DNA of 41,100 nucleotides from an uncultured SAR86 cluster bacterium. GTDB taxonomy: Bacteria; Pseudomonadota; Gammaproteobacteria; Magnimaribacterales; D2472. Under the pieces are notes generated by a model, which saw only the letters and a list, made by a program, of their open reading frames with translations, was not told the origin of the DNA and ran no database searches. A program made the translations under genes and the position numbers. The stretch is from NCBI GenBank assembly GCA_902558095.1, contig CACECP010000009.1, positions 1 through 41,100 of the forward strand, written 5' to 3'. This document shows positions 8,145 to 16,023 of this stretch, one piece after another; position 1 is the stretch's first letter; every line of letters begins with the position of its first letter.

Positions 8145-9233
8145 ATGGGTTTTAAATGTGGAATAGTTGGTCTTCCAAATGTTGGGAAATCGACACTTTT
8201 TAATGCCCTAACTAAATCTGAAATTCCTGCTGAAAATTTCCCTTTTTGTACTATAGATCCAAACGTTGGCATAGTGCCCCTTCCAGATAAAAGGCTTGAT
8301 GAGTTAAATAAAATAGTGAATTCTGAAAAAATTATTCCTGCTGTTTTAGATTTAGTTGATATAGCTGGTTTAGTTAAAGGTGCTTCTGATGGTGAAGGTC
8401 TCGGAAATTCATTTCTTTCAAATATAAGAGAAATGTCTGCCTTGGCTCATGTTGTAAGATGCTTTGAAGATGAGAATATCACTCATGTGGATGGCTCTGT
8501 TGATCCTAGAAGAGACGTTGAAGTCATTAATTTAGAGCTTATTCTTGCTGATCTTGAATCTGTTACAAAACGAATTGCTAGGTGTGAAAAATTATTAAAG
8601 ACAAATGATAAAGAGAATAAGATTCATTTTGATTTATTAAATAAAATAAAACATGAGCTTGAATCAGGAAAATTAATAAATCTTCAGGAATATGAAGTTT
8701 CTGAACAAAAAATTATAAAGCAATTTCAACTTCTTTCCTCTAAACCAACTTTTTATATTGCAAATATTGATGACTCAGAACAATCTGCTAAAAACTTAAT
8801 AGAGCTTGAAAGTATTGCTAATGAATTAGGATCATCGGTTATAGCAGCATCAATAAAGATCGAACAAGAAATATCATTACTTAAAGAGGATGAAAAATTA
8901 GAGTATCTTGAATTATTGGATATGGATGAACCTGTTCTAAATAAAATAATTTTTGAGGGATATAAACTACTAGGTTTAAAGACCTATTTTACGGCAGGGC
9001 CCAAAGAAATTAGAGCTTGGACAATAAAAGATGGCTTCACAGCCCCTAATGCAGCAGGCGTGATACATACAGACTTTGAAAGAGGTTTTATCAAGGCAGA
9101 GGTGATTGATTTTAAAGACTTTATAGAATGCAATGGCGAGTCTGGTGCAAAAGAAAAAGGAAAGTTAAGGTTAGAAGGAAAGGAATATTTGGTTAAAGAT
9201 GGAGATGTTATACACTTTAAATTCAATGTTTAA
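8145..9233 (+). CDS. ychF: Ribosome-binding ATPase YchF (OLA1 family)
   Basis: YchF is an Obg-like P-loop NTPase that prefers ATP, binds ribosomes and is tied to oxidative-stress control. I chose ATG at 8145 (362 residues; E. coli 363) over the upstream TTG at 8106, which would overlap pth by 35 bases and add a non-family N-terminus. The P-loop is GLPNVGKS at 9-16, followed by the PNVGIVPLPD switch and DIAGLVKGASDGEGLGN. The C-terminal TGS domain is visible in GPKEIRAWTI and DGDVIHFKFNV. The pth-ychF pair is a standard gammaproteobacterial arrangement. Confidence 0.96.
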   Translation: MGFKCGIVGLPNVGKSTLFNALTKSEIPAENFPFCTIDPNVGIVPLPDKRLDELNKIVNSEKIIPAVLDLVDIAGLVKGASDGEGLGNSFLSNIREMSALAHVVRCFEDENITHVDGSVDPRRDVEVINLELILADLESVTKRIARCEKLLKTNDKENKIHFDLLNKIKHELESGKLINLQEYEVSEQKIIKQFQLLSSKPTFYIANIDDSEQSAKNLIELESIANELGSSVIAASIKIEQEISLLKEDEKLEYLELLDMDEPVLNKIIFEGYKLLGLKTYFTAGPKEIRAWTIKDGFTAPNAAGVIHTDFERGFIKAEVIDFKDFIECNGESGAKEKGKLRLEGKEYLVKDGDVIHFKFNV

Positions 9234-9271
9234 ATTAAGAGTTTACAAATTAAATGAGAATTAAAAAATAA

Positions 9272-9299
9272 TTGACTCTTTGGCATTAAACATTATCAT
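9272..9299 (+). promoter_or_regulatory. Sigma-70-type promoter for tRNA-Met
   Basis: A -35 box TTGACT (9272-9277) and a -10 box TATCAT (9294-9299) are separated by 16 bases. Both boxes match the consensus at five of six positions. The predicted start, 7 bases after the -10 box, falls one to three bases before the tRNA at 9309, a normal tRNA leader length. Confidence 0.65.
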
Positions 9300-9308
9300 T
9301 CAACGATT

Positions 9309-9385
9309 GGCTATGTAGCTCAGATGGTTAGAGCACAGCACTCATAACGCTGGGGTCGGTGGTTCAATTCCACCCATAGCCACCA
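9309..9385 (+). tRNA. tRNA-Met, elongator (anticodon CAT)
   Basis: A 77-base cloverleaf with encoded CCA. The acceptor GGCTATG/CATAGCC, the D arm GCTC/GAGC, anticodon loop CTCATAA and T stem GGTGG/CCACC are all present, with discriminator A. The body resembles E. coli elongator metT, and the fully paired acceptor end separates it from the initiator at 18010-18086. One oddity is the anticodon stem CAGCA/CGCTG, where position 31 A faces position 39 C. It follows ychF as in Pseudomonas. Confidence 0.96.
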
Positions 9386-9400
9386 CTAAGTTTTGATTAC

Positions 9401-9424
9401 TAAAAAGTTGGTTTAATCTTTTTT
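9401..9424. terminator. Possible bidirectional terminator between tRNA-Met and a small membrane gene
   Basis: The arms AAAAAG (9402-9407) and CTTTTT (9418-9423) face each other around a 10-base loop, and a further TT/AA pairing is possible past a one-base bulge. An A-run on one side and a T-run on the other would give a U-tract in both directions. It lies between the convergent tRNA-Met (plus) and the small CDS ending at 9413 (minus). The stem is AT-rich, so this is tentative. Confidence 0.35.
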
Positions 9425-9646
9425 AAGATATGCGAATATTATGACCAATGCCACTAGAGCTAATAAAGCATCCTCTCCTAGCATATTTAAGACATCAGTA
9501 ACATTTTTATAAACGTCGCCAACAAAAGGCGTATCAACGCCAAATAAAATACCAAACAGCAAAGATGCAACTACTAGAGGTATTAGTAATTTAGTAATTT
9601 TGTTTAGAAAAGCTGTTAGGTTTGTTAGTGTTATCTTAAATTTCAT
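9413..9646 (-). CDS. Small two-helix membrane protein, unknown function (copy A)
   Basis: I do not recognise this 77-residue protein. It has a basic start (MKFK), a hydrophobic segment at about 22-37 (LIPLVVASLLFGILFG), a polar loop with DTPFVGDVYKNVTDV, and a second hydrophobic segment at about 57-74, ending in the charged tail KKD. This is the pattern of a two-helix inner-membrane protein. It resembles the neighbour at 9702-9920: both share NLTA before helix 1, FG before a TP-containing loop, DV..N.T after it, and a Leu/Val/Ala-rich second helix. Tandem duplication of an old gene is the simplest reading. There is no Shine-Dalgarno directly before the ATG; a strong hairpin (9659-9680) lies 13 bases upstream, so it is probably expressed less than copy B. 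Confidence 0.75.
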   Translation of the reverse strand: MKFKITLTNLTAFLNKITKLLIPLVVASLLFGILFGVDTPFVGDVYKNVTDVLNMLGEDALLALVALVIIFAYLKKD

Positions 9647-9658
9647 AATTTTTAAACT

Positions 9659-9710
9659 AGGAAGGGTTTTACCCCTTCCTATTAACGATCGTTAAGTTAA
9701 ATTACTTAAC
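9659..9710 (-). other. Structured intergenic RNA between the paired small membrane genes
   Basis: Three inverted repeats are packed here. AGGAAGGG (9659-9666) and CCCTTCCT (9673-9680) form a perfect 8-bp GC-rich stem with a 6-base loop. TTAACGATCGTTAA (9682-9695) is a perfect 14-base palindrome. GTTAAGT (9691-9697) pairs with ACTTAAC (9704-9710) across the stop codon of copy B. On the minus strand the strong hairpin is not followed by a T-run, so it does not look like a classic terminator. It may protect the 3' end of the copy B message or partly separate expression of the two genes; that is inference. Confidence 0.55.
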
Positions 9711-9920
9711 AAGACTCATTAAGACTGCTAAGACTAATAGTCCTACAACTCCACCGCTAGCTAAGTCGCTAACTAATGATGTTATGTTACCTATCACGTC
9801 AAGTCCAAGAGGTGTGCCGCCAAAAGCTAAGGCTGCAACAATTCCAAGACCAAGCACTCCGATAAGAACAGCTGTTAGATTACTAACGATGTCCTTAATC
9901 ATTTTCCATGCATTATCCAT
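9702..9920 (-). CDS. Small two-helix membrane protein, unknown function (copy B)
   Basis: This 72-residue protein is not one I can name. It has a short amphipathic start (MDNAWKMIKDIVSNL), a hydrophobic helix at about 15-34 rich in Gly, Val and Leu, a loop with TPLGLDVIGNITSLVSD, and a second helix at about 54-71 ending in Lys. It aligns along its length with copy A downstream. A run of six G lies 7 bases before the ATG (plus-strand C-run at 9928-9933), one of the strongest Shine-Dalgarno sequences in the window, and a promoter candidate lies upstream, so high expression is likely. The small size, the Gly-rich helices and the pairing would fit an oligomeric membrane component or holin-like peptide, but nothing proves a role. 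Confidence 0.8.
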   Translation of the reverse strand: MDNAWKMIKDIVSNLTAVLIGVLGLGIVAALAFGGTPLGLDVIGNITSLVSDLASGGVVGLLVLAVLMSLVK

Positions 9921-9974
9921 AATAATTCCCCCCTATTAGGTTTTTTATATGATTTGCAGGTCTAATGAGAACAC

Positions 9975-10003
9975 AAAATACGAAATGAATCAAATTCTGT
10001 TAA
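9975..10003 (-). promoter_or_regulatory. Promoter candidate for the small membrane gene pair
   Basis: Read on the minus strand, TTAACA (10003-9998) is followed after exactly 17 bases by TATTTT (9980-9975). It lies in the 156-bp gap between the pnp stop and copy B and would give a 5' leader of about 45-50 bases that includes the six-G Shine-Dalgarno. I see no convincing terminator after pnp in the same gap, so read-through from pnp is also possible. Confidence 0.45.
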
Positions 10004-10076
10004 CAAAATTTAGTCACAATATTTGACTTTTTGAAATATATGGAATATTGATAAATATTAGGTATATTTTTTATAC

Positions 10077-12173
10077 TTATTCTGTATTTTCTTGTAAGGC
10101 TTTCATTGAAAGCTTCATTTTTCCCTTATCAAATCCAATTAGTTTTACTTCTATTTCTTGATCTTCTTCTAGAACATCTGCAACATTCTCAGTTCTTTCA
10201 TTTGAAATCTCTGAAATATGCAATAAACCATCTTTTCCTGGAAGAATATTCACAAATGCACCAAATTCTACAATTTTGACAACTTTGCCTTTATATACTT
10301 TATTTAATTCTGGTTCTTCAAGTATTTCTTCAATAATAGCTAAGCATTCTTTCATTGACGACTGATTTTGACCAAAAACCGAAACAACACCATCGTCATT
10401 AACATCAACAGTAGCGCCGGTCTTTTCTTGCATTCCTTTAATAACAGCTCCGCCCTTTCCAATGATTTCCTTAATCTTATCCTTGTCTACCATAAATGTT
10501 TTCATTGCAGGAGCATTTTCAGATACTTCTTTTGCTGATGAGATTTCACTATTCATAATGCTTAATATATGATTTCTTGCATTTTTAGCTTTAGCTAAAG
10601 CTGTCTCCATAATAGATTCATCAATACCTTTAATCTTAATATCCATTTGAAGTGCAGTAATCCCGGATTCTGTTCCAGCAACTTTAAAATCCATATCGCC
10701 CAAATGATCTTCATCACCCAAAATATCAGTAAGTACTGCAAAATCATCGCCCTCTTTTATTAAGCCCATCGCAATTCCTGCAACTGGACTAGAGAGTGGT
10801 ACACCAGCATCCATCAATGATAAAGATGTTCCACATACTGAAGCCATAGAACTTGAACCATTTGATTCTGTGATTTCAGAAACAACTCTCATGGTATATC
10901 CAAAATCATCAACATCTGGTAGAACAGCCTTAATTGCTCTTTTTGCTAAATTGCCGTGTCCTATTTCACGTCTCTTTGGTCCCATTGGCATACCTATTTC
11001 ACCTACGCTATATGCAGGAAAATTATAATGAAGCATAAAATTGTCAGATCCCTCGCCCTCTATTGCCTCAATCCTTTGAGCATCTCTAGAAGAACCAAGA
11101 GTAGCAACAACAATAGCTTGTGTTTCACCTCTAGTAAATAAAGAAGATCCATGGGCACTAGGAAGAACACCTGTTTCTACAAATATAGGTCTTACAGTAT
11201 CTAGATCTCTTCCATCAATTCTAGGCATATTATTTAAAATATTTCCTCTAACAATATTTTTCTCAAGATCTTTAAATGAGCCTAAAACTTTTCCAAGTTC
11301 AAATTCATCTAAATCTGAATGCTCTTCAACAATCTGTTTTTTTATTTCACCGAGGGCTTCATTTCTATCAGACTTGTTCGAAATTTTAAAAGCATCTGTA
11401 ATCTGATCTTTATATTTAGTTTCTATGTTTGAATAATGATTGGATTCATCCTCATCTTCTTTGATGACCCAATCTTCATTACCAACCAGTTCTTTTAATT
11501 CATTACATGCTTTAATAACGGCTTTCATTTCCTGATGACCAAAAAGAACAGCGCCAAGCATAAGATCTTCGTTTAACTCTTTAGCCTCTGATTCAACCAT
11601 AAGAACTGCATCGTCAGTTCCAGCTACAACCATATCAAGATATGAGTCATCTAATTCTTCAAATGATGGATTTAGAATGTACTCACCATCAATAAACCCT
11701 ACTCTTGCAGCACCCATTGGCCCATCAAATGGAACCCCTGATATAGTAAGGGCTGCGGATGCACCTATCATTGCAGCGATATCAGGATTCTGTTTTTTAT
11801 CTGAGGACATAACAGTAGAAAATATTTGAACTTCATTCTTAAAGTTTTCTGGAAACATTGGTCTGATTGGTCTATCAATTAATCTTGAAGTTAATGTCTC
11901 TCTTTCTGTAGGCCTTGCTTCTCTTTTAAAAAAACCACCTGGTATTCTTCCGGTTGCATAAAATTTTTCTTGATAAAAAACTGCTAATGGGAAAAAGTCT
12001 TTTGCAGGATCTGCTTCTTTCTTTGCTACTACTGTTGTTAATACTACTAAATCACCAATTGTAACAACCACTGCTGCTGTAGCTTGCCGAGCGATTTTAT
12101 TTGTTTCAATTTTGACTTGTTGTTTTCCATACTGAAATTCTACCGATGTAGACTCTAATTTATTATTTTCCAC
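10077..12173 (-). CDS. pnp: Polyribonucleotide nucleotidyltransferase (PNPase)
   Basis: PNPase degrades RNA 3' to 5' by phosphorolysis and is a degradosome component. The 698-residue protein has the full architecture: a first RNase PH domain with [31 protein letters not shown], an alpha-helical linker, a second RNase PH domain with the active-site region [10 protein letters not shown]...FTRGETQA and [19 protein letters not shown], a KH domain (about 555-597, with [11 protein letters not shown]) and a C-terminal S1 domain (about 622-690, [20 protein letters not shown]). The start is GTG, with Shine-Dalgarno AAGGAAA a few bases upstream. It follows rpsO by 24 bases, the standard rpsO-pnp pair. 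Confidence 0.97.
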   Translation of the reverse strand: MENNKLESTSVEFQYGKQQVKIETNKIARQATAAVVVTIGDLVVLTTVVAKKEADPAKDFFPLAVFYQEKFYATGRIPGGFFKREARPTERETLTSRLIDRPIRPMFPENFKNEVQIFSTVMSSDKKQNPDIAAMIGASAALTISGVPFDGPMGAARVGFIDGEYILNPSFEELDDSYLDMVVAGTDDAVLMVESEAKELNEDLMLGAVLFGHQEMKAVIKACNELKELVGNEDWVIKEDEDESNHYSNIETKYKDQITDAFKISNKSDRNEALGEIKKQIVEEHSDLDEFELGKVLGSFKDLEKNIVRGNILNNMPRIDGRDLDTVRPIFVETGVLPSAHGSSLFTRGETQAIVVATLGSSRDAQRIEAIEGEGSDNFMLHYNFPAYSVGEIGMPMGPKRREIGHGNLAKRAIKAVLPDVDDFGYTMRVVSEITESNGSSSMASVCGTSLSLMDAGVPLSSPVAGIAMGLIKEGDDFAVLTDILGDEDHLGDMDFKVAGTESGITALQMDIKIKGIDESIMETALAKAKNARNHILSIMNSEISSAKEVSENAPAMKTFMVDKDKIKEIIGKGGAVIKGMQEKTGATVDVNDDGVVSVFGQNQSSMKECLAIIEEILEEPELNKVYKGKVVKIVEFGAFVNILPGKDGLLHISEISNERTENVADVLEEDQEIEVKLIGFDKGKMKLSMKALQENTE

Positions 12174-12197
12174 GATTTTCCTTTTTAATATATAGAA

Positions 12198-12467
12198 TTA
12201 TCCCCTTAGATTAAGCTTTTTAATAAGCTCAGAATGAGTATTAGCATCTTTTTTCTTAAGATACGCTAAAAGTTTTCTTCTAAGATTGACCATTCTTATT
12301 AGACCATTTCTGGAATGATGATCTTTTTTGTGACTTTTAAAATGATTTTGAAGTTTATTAATATTTTCTGTTAAAAGTGCTATTTGCACCTCAGGCGATC
12401 CAGTATCCCCCTCATTTCTCTTATATTTATTGACTATATTTGCTTTTTCTTCCGTTAATAATGCCAT
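12198..12467 (-). CDS. rpsO: 30S ribosomal protein uS15
   Basis: uS15 binds 16S rRNA early in small-subunit assembly and in E. coli represses its own translation. The 89-residue protein has the standard length and the family motifs [46 protein letters not shown] and LRG at the end. A Shine-Dalgarno AAGGA sits before the ATG. It has its own promoter candidate in the 86-bp gap behind truB, as in E. coli. Whether the leader folds into the autoregulatory pseudoknot cannot be judged by eye. Confidence 0.97.
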   Translation of the reverse strand: MALLTEEKANIVNKYKRNEGDTGSPEVQIALLTENINKLQNHFKSHKKDHHSRNGLIRMVNLRRKLLAYLKKKDANTHSELIKKLNLRG

Positions 12468-12534
12468 TTTTAATATCCTTGTAATGTTTTTATGAACAAT
12501 GCTAACCTCACATTACTAAAGTAAGCGTGCGAAT

Positions 12535-12561
12535 ATTATAACTTATTACGCTTTTAAACAA
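12535..12561 (-). promoter_or_regulatory. Internal promoter for rpsO-pnp
   Basis: On the minus strand a consensus -10 box TATAAT (12540-12535) follows TTGTTT (12561-12556) by 15 bases, slightly short for a sigma-70 spacer. The -35 box overlaps the truB stop codon. The arms AAGCGT and ACGCTT also flank the -10 region as an imperfect hairpin. The position matches the known rpsO promoter location in E. coli. Confidence 0.5.
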
Positions 12562-13393
12562 GCTGTTTATGATTTAAGAAACTGTCTTTAATTTCTCCAA
12601 TACCAATGAAAGTATTATCTTTGCTAAAAACTCTGTAAATATTATCTTTGTGTATCAGCTCAGGAATTGTTACGCCATTAATAAATTTCTTTTCATGCTC
12701 CGATGTGATGGTAATACTTTCTAGATCTTCAAAAGCTCTTTCTATACTGATTATATCTTCTTTTGATAAATGACTTATTTCTTTAGACTTTGATATACAA
12801 AATTTACCTTGAGATATTCTTATAAGTGATTTCATATGAGCACCACAACCCAGCCTCTCACCTAGATCTCTTGCAATCGATCTGATATATGTGCCTTTCG
12901 AACATTGAATTCTAAAAGAACATATCTTATTTTTATATTTGAAGTCTTCTATATTTATAACTTTGATTTTCCTTGCAGGTTTTGAAATGAACTCTCCTTT
13001 TCTTGCATAATAGTACAAAGGCTTTCCTTTATGTTTGAGTGCAGAAAAAAATGGTGGAACTTGAAACGATTCACCTTTAAACCGATATAATTCTTTCATT
13101 ATTAGTTCTTCATCGGGACAATCATTAGATTCAGATATTATATTTCCGGTTGAATCATCAGTATCTGTAGAAATACCTAGAGCAACTTCAACATCATAAG
13201 ATTTTTCAGACTCTAGGAAATAACTTGAAAACTTTGTTGCTCTATTAATTGCCAAAACTAATAAACCAGAAGCAAGTGGATCCAATGTTCCCATGTGGCC
13301 AACTTTTTTAGCTTTTATTTTTTTTTTAATTTCTTGAACAACAAAATTTGAGCTAACGTCTTTTTGTTTGTTAACTAAAATAAATCCATTCAT
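12554..13393 (-). CDS. truB: tRNA pseudouridine-55 synthase TruB
   Basis: TruB isomerises U55 to pseudouridine in the T loop of nearly all tRNAs. The 279-residue protein begins with the family N-terminus GFILVNKQKDVSS and carries the catalytic motif GHMGTLDPLASGLL with the nucleophilic aspartate near residue 38. Later motifs are ALKHKGKPLYYYARKG and CSKGTYIRSIARDLGERLGCGAHM. The C-terminal PUA-like part is shorter than in E. coli (314 residues). Its ATG shares one base with the rbfA stop (TAATG), so translation is probably coupled. Confidence 0.95.
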   Translation of the reverse strand: MNGFILVNKQKDVSSNFVVQEIKKKIKAKKVGHMGTLDPLASGLLVLAINRATKFSSYFLESEKSYDVEVALGISTDTDDSTGNIISESNDCPDEELIMKELYRFKGESFQVPPFFSALKHKGKPLYYYARKGEFISKPARKIKVINIEDFKYKNKICSFRIQCSKGTYIRSIARDLGERLGCGAHMKSLIRISQGKFCISKSKEISHLSKEDIISIERAFEDLESITITSEHEKKFINGVTIPELIHKDNIYRVFSKDNTFIGIGEIKDSFLNHKQLV

Positions 13394-13740
13394 TATTTTA
13401 AGTTTCTTAATAATCTTTCAATGTTTTCTGAATATTCAATACTCTCATCAAATCTAAAATTAATTTTTGGTACTCTTCTAATCTTTATATTTTTAGCTAG
13501 ATTTGATCTAATCATGCCCGAGAGCTTATCAAGAATTCTTTTATCAATATTACTTTCAGATTTATTAATAGATTTACCAATAACTGTAAAAAAAACGGTG
13601 GCTATGCCAATATCATCAGAGACTTTGACCGCGGTAATATTGATATTTTTTAGTCTTGGGTCTTTGACATAATTGGTAATGATTGTTGAAATTTCTTTTT
13701 TTAATAAATCACTTACTTTATCTGACCTATTTGATGTCAT
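13393..13740 (-). CDS. rbfA: Ribosome-binding factor A
   Basis: RbfA is a KH-type factor that helps late maturation of the 30S subunit and 16S rRNA 5' end processing, and is important in the cold. The 115-residue protein shows the family pattern: RSDKVSDLLKKEISTII near the N-terminus, DPRLKNINITAVKVSDD in the middle, and a C-terminal segment with VPKINFRFDESIEYSENIERLL. It lies five bases after infB and overlaps truB by one base, the conserved infB-rbfA-truB order. Confidence 0.96.
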   Translation of the reverse strand: MTSNRSDKVSDLLKKEISTIITNYVKDPRLKNINITAVKVSDDIGIATVFFTVIGKSINKSESNIDKRILDKLSGMIRSNLAKNIKIRRVPKINFRFDESIEYSENIERLLRNLK

Positions 13741-13745
13741 AAATT

Positions 13746-16010
13746 TTATATTGTTTGGGCTTCTTCTTTCCTGTCAAATACCTCGATTTTATCTCCAGGT
13801 TTTATATCCTTGTAATTTTTAATGCCCATTCCACACTCATTTCCATTTTTAACTTCGTTTACATCCTCTTTAAAACGTCTTAACGAATTTAATTCGCCCT
13901 CAAAAATTACAATATCATCTCTAAGAACTCTTACAGGCTTATTTCTAAGAACATTTCCTTCAATAACATTACAACCAGCCACTTGACCAAATTTTGGAGA
14001 GTTAAATACTTCTAGAACCTCTGCGGTACCGACTATTTCTTCCTTAATAATTGGATCTAGCAATCCACTCATTCTTGCTTTTACATCATCTAGCAATTCG
14101 TAAATAATGCTATGGTAGCTTAATGGTATGGCCTCATCTTCAATTATTTTTTTAGCAGAATTATCTGCTCTTACATTAAATCCTAGTATTATGGACTCAA
14201 CAGCAACAGCTAAATTCGCATCAGATTCACTTATTCCTCCTACTCCACTTGATACAATCTTTACCTTTGCTTTATCAGTTCCCAGGTCACCAAGTGCAGC
14301 AAGAATTGCTTCACAAGTTCCGCCAACATCTGTTTTAACTATAACGTTTAGAACTTTTTTTGAATCCTGACCAAGACTTTCAAATAAATCTCCAACTGAT
14401 TCATCTTTTTGTTTTAATAATTTTTTTTCTTTTTCTTTTGAAGTTCTATATTCAGAAATTTCTCTTGCCTGTTTATCATTTTTTACAACTTGAAACTTGT
14501 CTCCAGCTGCAGGAACTGAATTTAAACCAAGAACTTCAACTGCTGCAGATGGTCCTGCTTGCTTAATTTTATTACCATCACTATCAACAATGCTTTTAAT
14601 CTTACCAATCGCATTACCTGAAACAACCAAATCGCCAACTTTAAGGGTTCCGTTTTGAATTAAAAATGTAGAGACTGAGCCTCTAAACTTATCTAATTCA
14701 GATTCAATAACCACTCCTTGTGCAGCTCCTTCATAATGAGCTTTTAATTCTAAAATTTCTGCCTCAAGAGCAATTCTTTCTAAAAGTTCGTCTACTCCAT
14801 CACCTTTGAGTGCTGAAACGGGAACCATTTGAATGTTACCTCCCCAGTCATCCGGAGTTAAGTCTTTTGCAGCAAGATCACCTTTAACTTTCTCAGGATC
14901 AGCACCATCCAAGTCTATTTTGTTAATCGCTACTACTATTGAGACTCCTGCAGCCTTAGCATGATTTATAGCTTCTTCGGTTTGAGGTTTAATCCCATCA
15001 TTAGCAGCAACCACTAATACAACAATATCAGTTGTATTGGCTCCCCTAGCTCTCATAGAAGAGAATGCTGCATGCCCTGGTGTATCTATGAAAGTTAGCT
15101 TACCTTTTGAAGTATCAACTTCATATGCACCAATATGCTGTGTTATACCTCCTGCCTCTCCATCAACAACTTTAGTTTTTCTAATGAAATCTAACAAAGT
15201 TGTTTTTCCATGATCTACATGACCCATAACAGTTATGACAGCAGGCCTAGTTTTAGGCTCATCCTTGTACTGTATTAAATTTGCAAGATCTTCTTCAAGA
15301 TTTTCTTCTTGAACAGCAATGCCATTATGTCCAATTTCTTCAACAACTAAAATCGCTGTTTCTTGATCGATAAAATCATTTAAAGTTGCTATAACACCTA
15401 AACTCATTAGGTTCTTAACAACTTCACCACCTTTTACAGCCATTAATTTAGCAAGCTCTCCAACCTGAATAGTGCTGGGAACCTCAATATCTTTTTTTAT
15501 AAATTCTTTTGGTGCTTCGAATTGATGCTTGGAATCTTCAAAATCACTGCCCTCTTTTCTTTTATATGCATTAACAGCGCTTGATAATTGATCTTTGACA
15601 TCGATGGGCTTCTGGTTTTGCTTTACTTCATTTTTCTTAGAAAATTTATTTCTTTGTTCTTGCTTTTGCTTTGAAGCAGCCTTTAATTGTTCTTCTCTTT
15701 TAGTTTGTTGTTCCTTTAACTGCTCAGATGCAGCAGCTCTTTTTGCTTCAATATTGTCCGAATAACTTTTTTTAGTTGTTGTTGATGATGAAGATTTCCC
15801 TTTAGAAGTGACTGTAACACCGGATTCAGATTTAATAGATTTCGATTGAGTTTTTGCGCCCTTAAGGAATTTTAAAAGAGCTTGTTTATCGGATGCTGTT
15901 ACTTCATCAGATCCTCTTGAATGACTCAAGCCTGCTTTCTGCATCCTTTCTATAAGGGCTTTATCAGAAATCTTTAATGTTTTTGCGAAATCCTTTACTG
16001 TTATTGTCAA
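13746..16010 (-). CDS. infB: Translation initiation factor IF-2
   Basis: IF2 is the GTPase that brings fMet-tRNA to the 30S subunit and promotes subunit joining. The 754-residue protein has an N-terminal IF2_N domain (about 1-50), a charged Lys/Glu/Gln-rich linker (about 60-170), a second IF2_N-like domain (about 178-240), the G domain with GHVDHGKT (263-270), DTPGH (309-313) and NKID (363-366), then the C-terminal initiator-tRNA-binding domains. It is shorter than E. coli IF2 (890) because the linker is short. The start is TTG at 16010, supported by AGGAAA 6 bases upstream and by the N-terminal domain beginning at once. It follows nusA by 13 bases. Confidence 0.96.
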   Translation of the reverse strand: MTITVKDFAKTLKISDKALIERMQKAGLSHSRGSDEVTASDKQALLKFLKGAKTQSKSIKSESGVTVTSKGKSSSSTTTKKSYSDNIEAKRAAASEQLKEQQTKREEQLKAASKQKQEQRNKFSKKNEVKQNQKPIDVKDQLSSAVNAYKRKEGSDFEDSKHQFEAPKEFIKKDIEVPSTIQVGELAKLMAVKGGEVVKNLMSLGVIATLNDFIDQETAILVVEEIGHNGIAVQEENLEEDLANLIQYKDEPKTRPAVITVMGHVDHGKTTLLDFIRKTKVVDGEAGGITQHIGAYEVDTSKGKLTFIDTPGHAAFSSMRARGANTTDIVVLVVAANDGIKPQTEEAINHAKAAGVSIVVAINKIDLDGADPEKVKGDLAAKDLTPDDWGGNIQMVPVSALKGDGVDELLERIALEAEILELKAHYEGAAQGVVIESELDKFRGSVSTFLIQNGTLKVGDLVVSGNAIGKIKSIVDSDGNKIKQAGPSAAVEVLGLNSVPAAGDKFQVVKNDKQAREISEYRTSKEKEKKLLKQKDESVGDLFESLGQDSKKVLNVIVKTDVGGTCEAILAALGDLGTDKAKVKIVSSGVGGISESDANLAVAVESIILGFNVRADNSAKKIIEDEAIPLSYHSIIYELLDDVKARMSGLLDPIIKEEIVGTAEVLEVFNSPKFGQVAGCNVIEGNVLRNKPVRVLRDDIVIFEGELNSLRRFKEDVNEVKNGNECGMGIKNYKDIKPGDKIEVFDRKEEAQTI

Positions 16011-16023
16011 AATATTTCCTATA

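Noticed and set aside
9309-9920. Integrated element or attachment site at tRNA-Met
   Set aside because: There is no repeat of the tRNA 3' end nearby and no integrase or transposase; the two small genes alone do not make a mobile element.
10020-10076. Intrinsic terminator after pnp
   Set aside because: Weak AT-only repeats such as GTATA/TATAC and AATATT/AATATT occur on the minus strand, but none is followed by a T-run.
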